DNA of 15,637 bases from an uncultured archaeon (GTDB lineage Archaea > Thermoproteota > Nitrososphaeria > Nitrososphaerales > Nitrosopumilaceae): NCBI GenBank assembly GCA_937896495.1, contig CALBNQ010000065.1:1-15637 (forward strand), read 5' to 3'. Each line of letters starts with the position of its first letter. The first letter of the stretch is position 1. The position numbers and the translations under genes were made by a program. Shown piece by piece: positions 15,051 to 15,637 of this stretch. The notes beneath the pieces were generated by a model, which did no database searches, was not told the DNA's origin, and saw only the letters and a list, made by a program, of their open reading frames with translations.

Positions 15051-15060
15051 AAAATAAAAT
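15051..15060 (-). promoter_or_regulatory. TATA-like box for the apt-mtnP operon
   Basis: Minus-strand ATTTTATTTT is centred about 24-25 bases before the apt ATG. It lies in the 38-base gap after the stop of the next upstream minus-strand gene, so apt probably has its own promoter and a leaderless message. Confidence 0.45.
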
Positions 15061-15069
15061 TGTTTGAAA

Positions 15070-15637
15070 TTATTGAATTTCAAAATTTAATTGTGTGGAA
15101 CCATGTCCATCTTTTGCAATAATTGTATACGTTCCCTTATCGATATTTTTAGGTATTACCCAAGGCAAATTGATTATGCCCTCATTTGATGCTGAAACTG
15201 CCGTTATCGCCGAATTGTGAACATGATAGATGCGTCCGGGAAATCGTTTTTTAGCAGCTTCCAGCGGGCCGGTCACCAGAAAATCCACATTTCCCGGTGC
15301 CAGAACCGTCGGGATGCCCGCCGAAAGGGCCGCTTTTCCGCGATCTGCCCCCGCGTCATAATCTCCACCGAAAAAATGATCTGTCAGTTCGTGAAGTGAC
15401 AGGTCCACCACCGCAAACGGACGTTCATTTTCTACCATCTCGTCCATTGCCTGTCCTCCGGCACCCACAGTATGAAAAACCACCGGCTCCATGCCGTCCG
15501 CCAGCAGGTGGGTGCGAACCTTTTTTATACAGGATTCAGTGGTTCCCAGGGTTGACAGAAGGACCAGTGCCTTGTCATTGGAAACCCCCTTTATCGGGTG
15601 TCGGACCATCCCGGCTATGGCCATGGCGCCATTATGG
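15070..15637 (-). CDS. Chimeric open frame: UPF0261/Tm-1-like interior fused to an archaeal beta-sandwich C-terminus (partial)
   Basis: One open frame running off the right edge, made of two unlike parts. The part from about 15200 to 15637 encodes an internal region of a UPF0261 (Tm-1-like) protein: IAGMVR, FHTVGAGGQAMDEMVE, VVDLSLHELTDHFFGGDYDAG, AGIPTVLAPGNVDF, then FPGRIYHVHNSAIT. Full UPF0261 proteins are about 400 residues, so both the front and the final ~70 residues are missing. The ATG at 15622-15624 is internal, because the frame continues upstream (HNGA) to the edge. The part from 15070 to about 15200 encodes SASNEGIINLPWVIPKN...GTYTIIAKDG...FEIQ, the last strands of an Ig-like beta-sandwich as seen in archaeal surface proteins. 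Composition changes at the join. I treat this as two gene fragments, not one protein. Confidence 0.75.
   Translation of the reverse strand, partial: HNGAMAIAGMVRHPIKGVSNDKALVLLSTLGTTESCIKKVRTHLLADGMEPVVFHTVGAGGQAMDEMVENERPFAVVDLSLHELTDHFFGGDYDAGADRGKAALSAGIPTVLAPGNVDFLVTGPLEAAKKRFPGRIYHVHNSAITAVSASNEGIINLPWVIPKNIDKGTYTIIAKDGHGSTQLNFEIQ
15190..15212. other. Composition and homology breakpoint (probable chimeric join)
   Basis: Left of this point hand counting gives 36 GC in 120 bases (15061-15180, 30%). To the right it gives 164 in 300 (15241-15540, about 55%), with GCC, GTC and CTG codons common on the minus strand. The UPF0261 similarity ends just after HVHNSAIT and the beta-sandwich similarity starts at about SASNEG, so the change in protein family and in composition coincide. 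No insertion sequence, direct repeat or att-like site is visible here. Confidence 0.75.

Noticed and set aside
15622-15624. ATG as the true start of the UPF0261 gene
   Set aside because: The frame stays open upstream to the window edge, and IAGMVR is an internal motif of the family.
15212-15637. UPF0261 fragment as evidence of horizontal transfer into the archaeon
   Set aside because: Both gene pieces are truncated mid-domain at a sharp composition break at the contig-like end, with no mobile element; an assembly chimera explains this more simply.
1-15637. tRNA genes, CRISPR repeats, insertion sequences or integrase sites
   Set aside because: No tRNA T-loop/acceptor pattern, no spaced direct repeats and no transposase or integrase frames were found in any intergenic stretch.

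Overview
The window is a gene-dense, AT-rich piece of archaeal chromosome. The gene set points to a Nitrososphaeria (Thaumarchaeota) ammonia oxidiser of the Nitrosopumilus/Nitrosarchaeum type: topoisomerase VI A and B subunits, a RIO1 kinase next to a two-KH (Pno1/Dim2-like) protein, aIF2-beta, DUF424, DUF373, a short archaeal adenylosuccinate synthetase, and several small proteins of the kind seen in that lineage. The lineage call rests on protein patterns I recognise, not on a search. Many genes have a TATA-like box 23-28 bases before the start codon, which suggests leaderless transcripts, and several use TTG or GTG starts.

Layout: (1) 44-3720: a YggX-like iron-trafficking protein with added cysteine pairs, a helical protein of unknown function, purA, an unknown protein and pyrF. 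(2) 3301-6297, minus strand: a Nudix hydrolase overlapping a cis-prenyltransferase (uppS), a DUF373 membrane protein and a small membrane-anchored protein. (3) 6542-7481: a 50-residue zinc-ribbon protein, aIF2-beta and a DUF424 protein. (4) 7554-11873: four overlapping genes, RIO1 kinase, KH protein, top6B and top6A, in one apparent operon joining small-subunit maturation factors to a type IIB topoisomerase. (5) 11874-13731: a membrane-anchored Hsp20-like protein, a two-helix membrane protein, and a cluster of a winged-helix protein plus two unknown small proteins. (6) 13728-15031, minus strand: MTA phosphorylase and adenine phosphoribosyltransferase, a two-step adenine salvage route from methylthioadenosine to AMP.

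The last 0.4 kb is different. From about base 15200 to the right edge the sequence becomes GC-rich (about 55% against about 30% just to the left, hand count) and encodes the interior of a UPF0261/Tm-1-like protein. It is joined in frame to the last ~45 residues of an AT-rich beta-sandwich protein of archaeal type. This looks like a chimeric assembly join between two organisms, though a real recombination cannot be excluded from sequence alone.

I see no tRNA, rRNA, CRISPR array, insertion sequence or integrase. Apart from the terminal junction the window is mostly housekeeping plus uncharacterised small archaeal proteins. No unambiguous new multi-gene system is visible. The candidates best worth following are the RIO1-KH-Top6BA operon, the membrane Hsp20-like protein, the unusual uppS start and the winged-helix/zinc-site/unknown gene trio.
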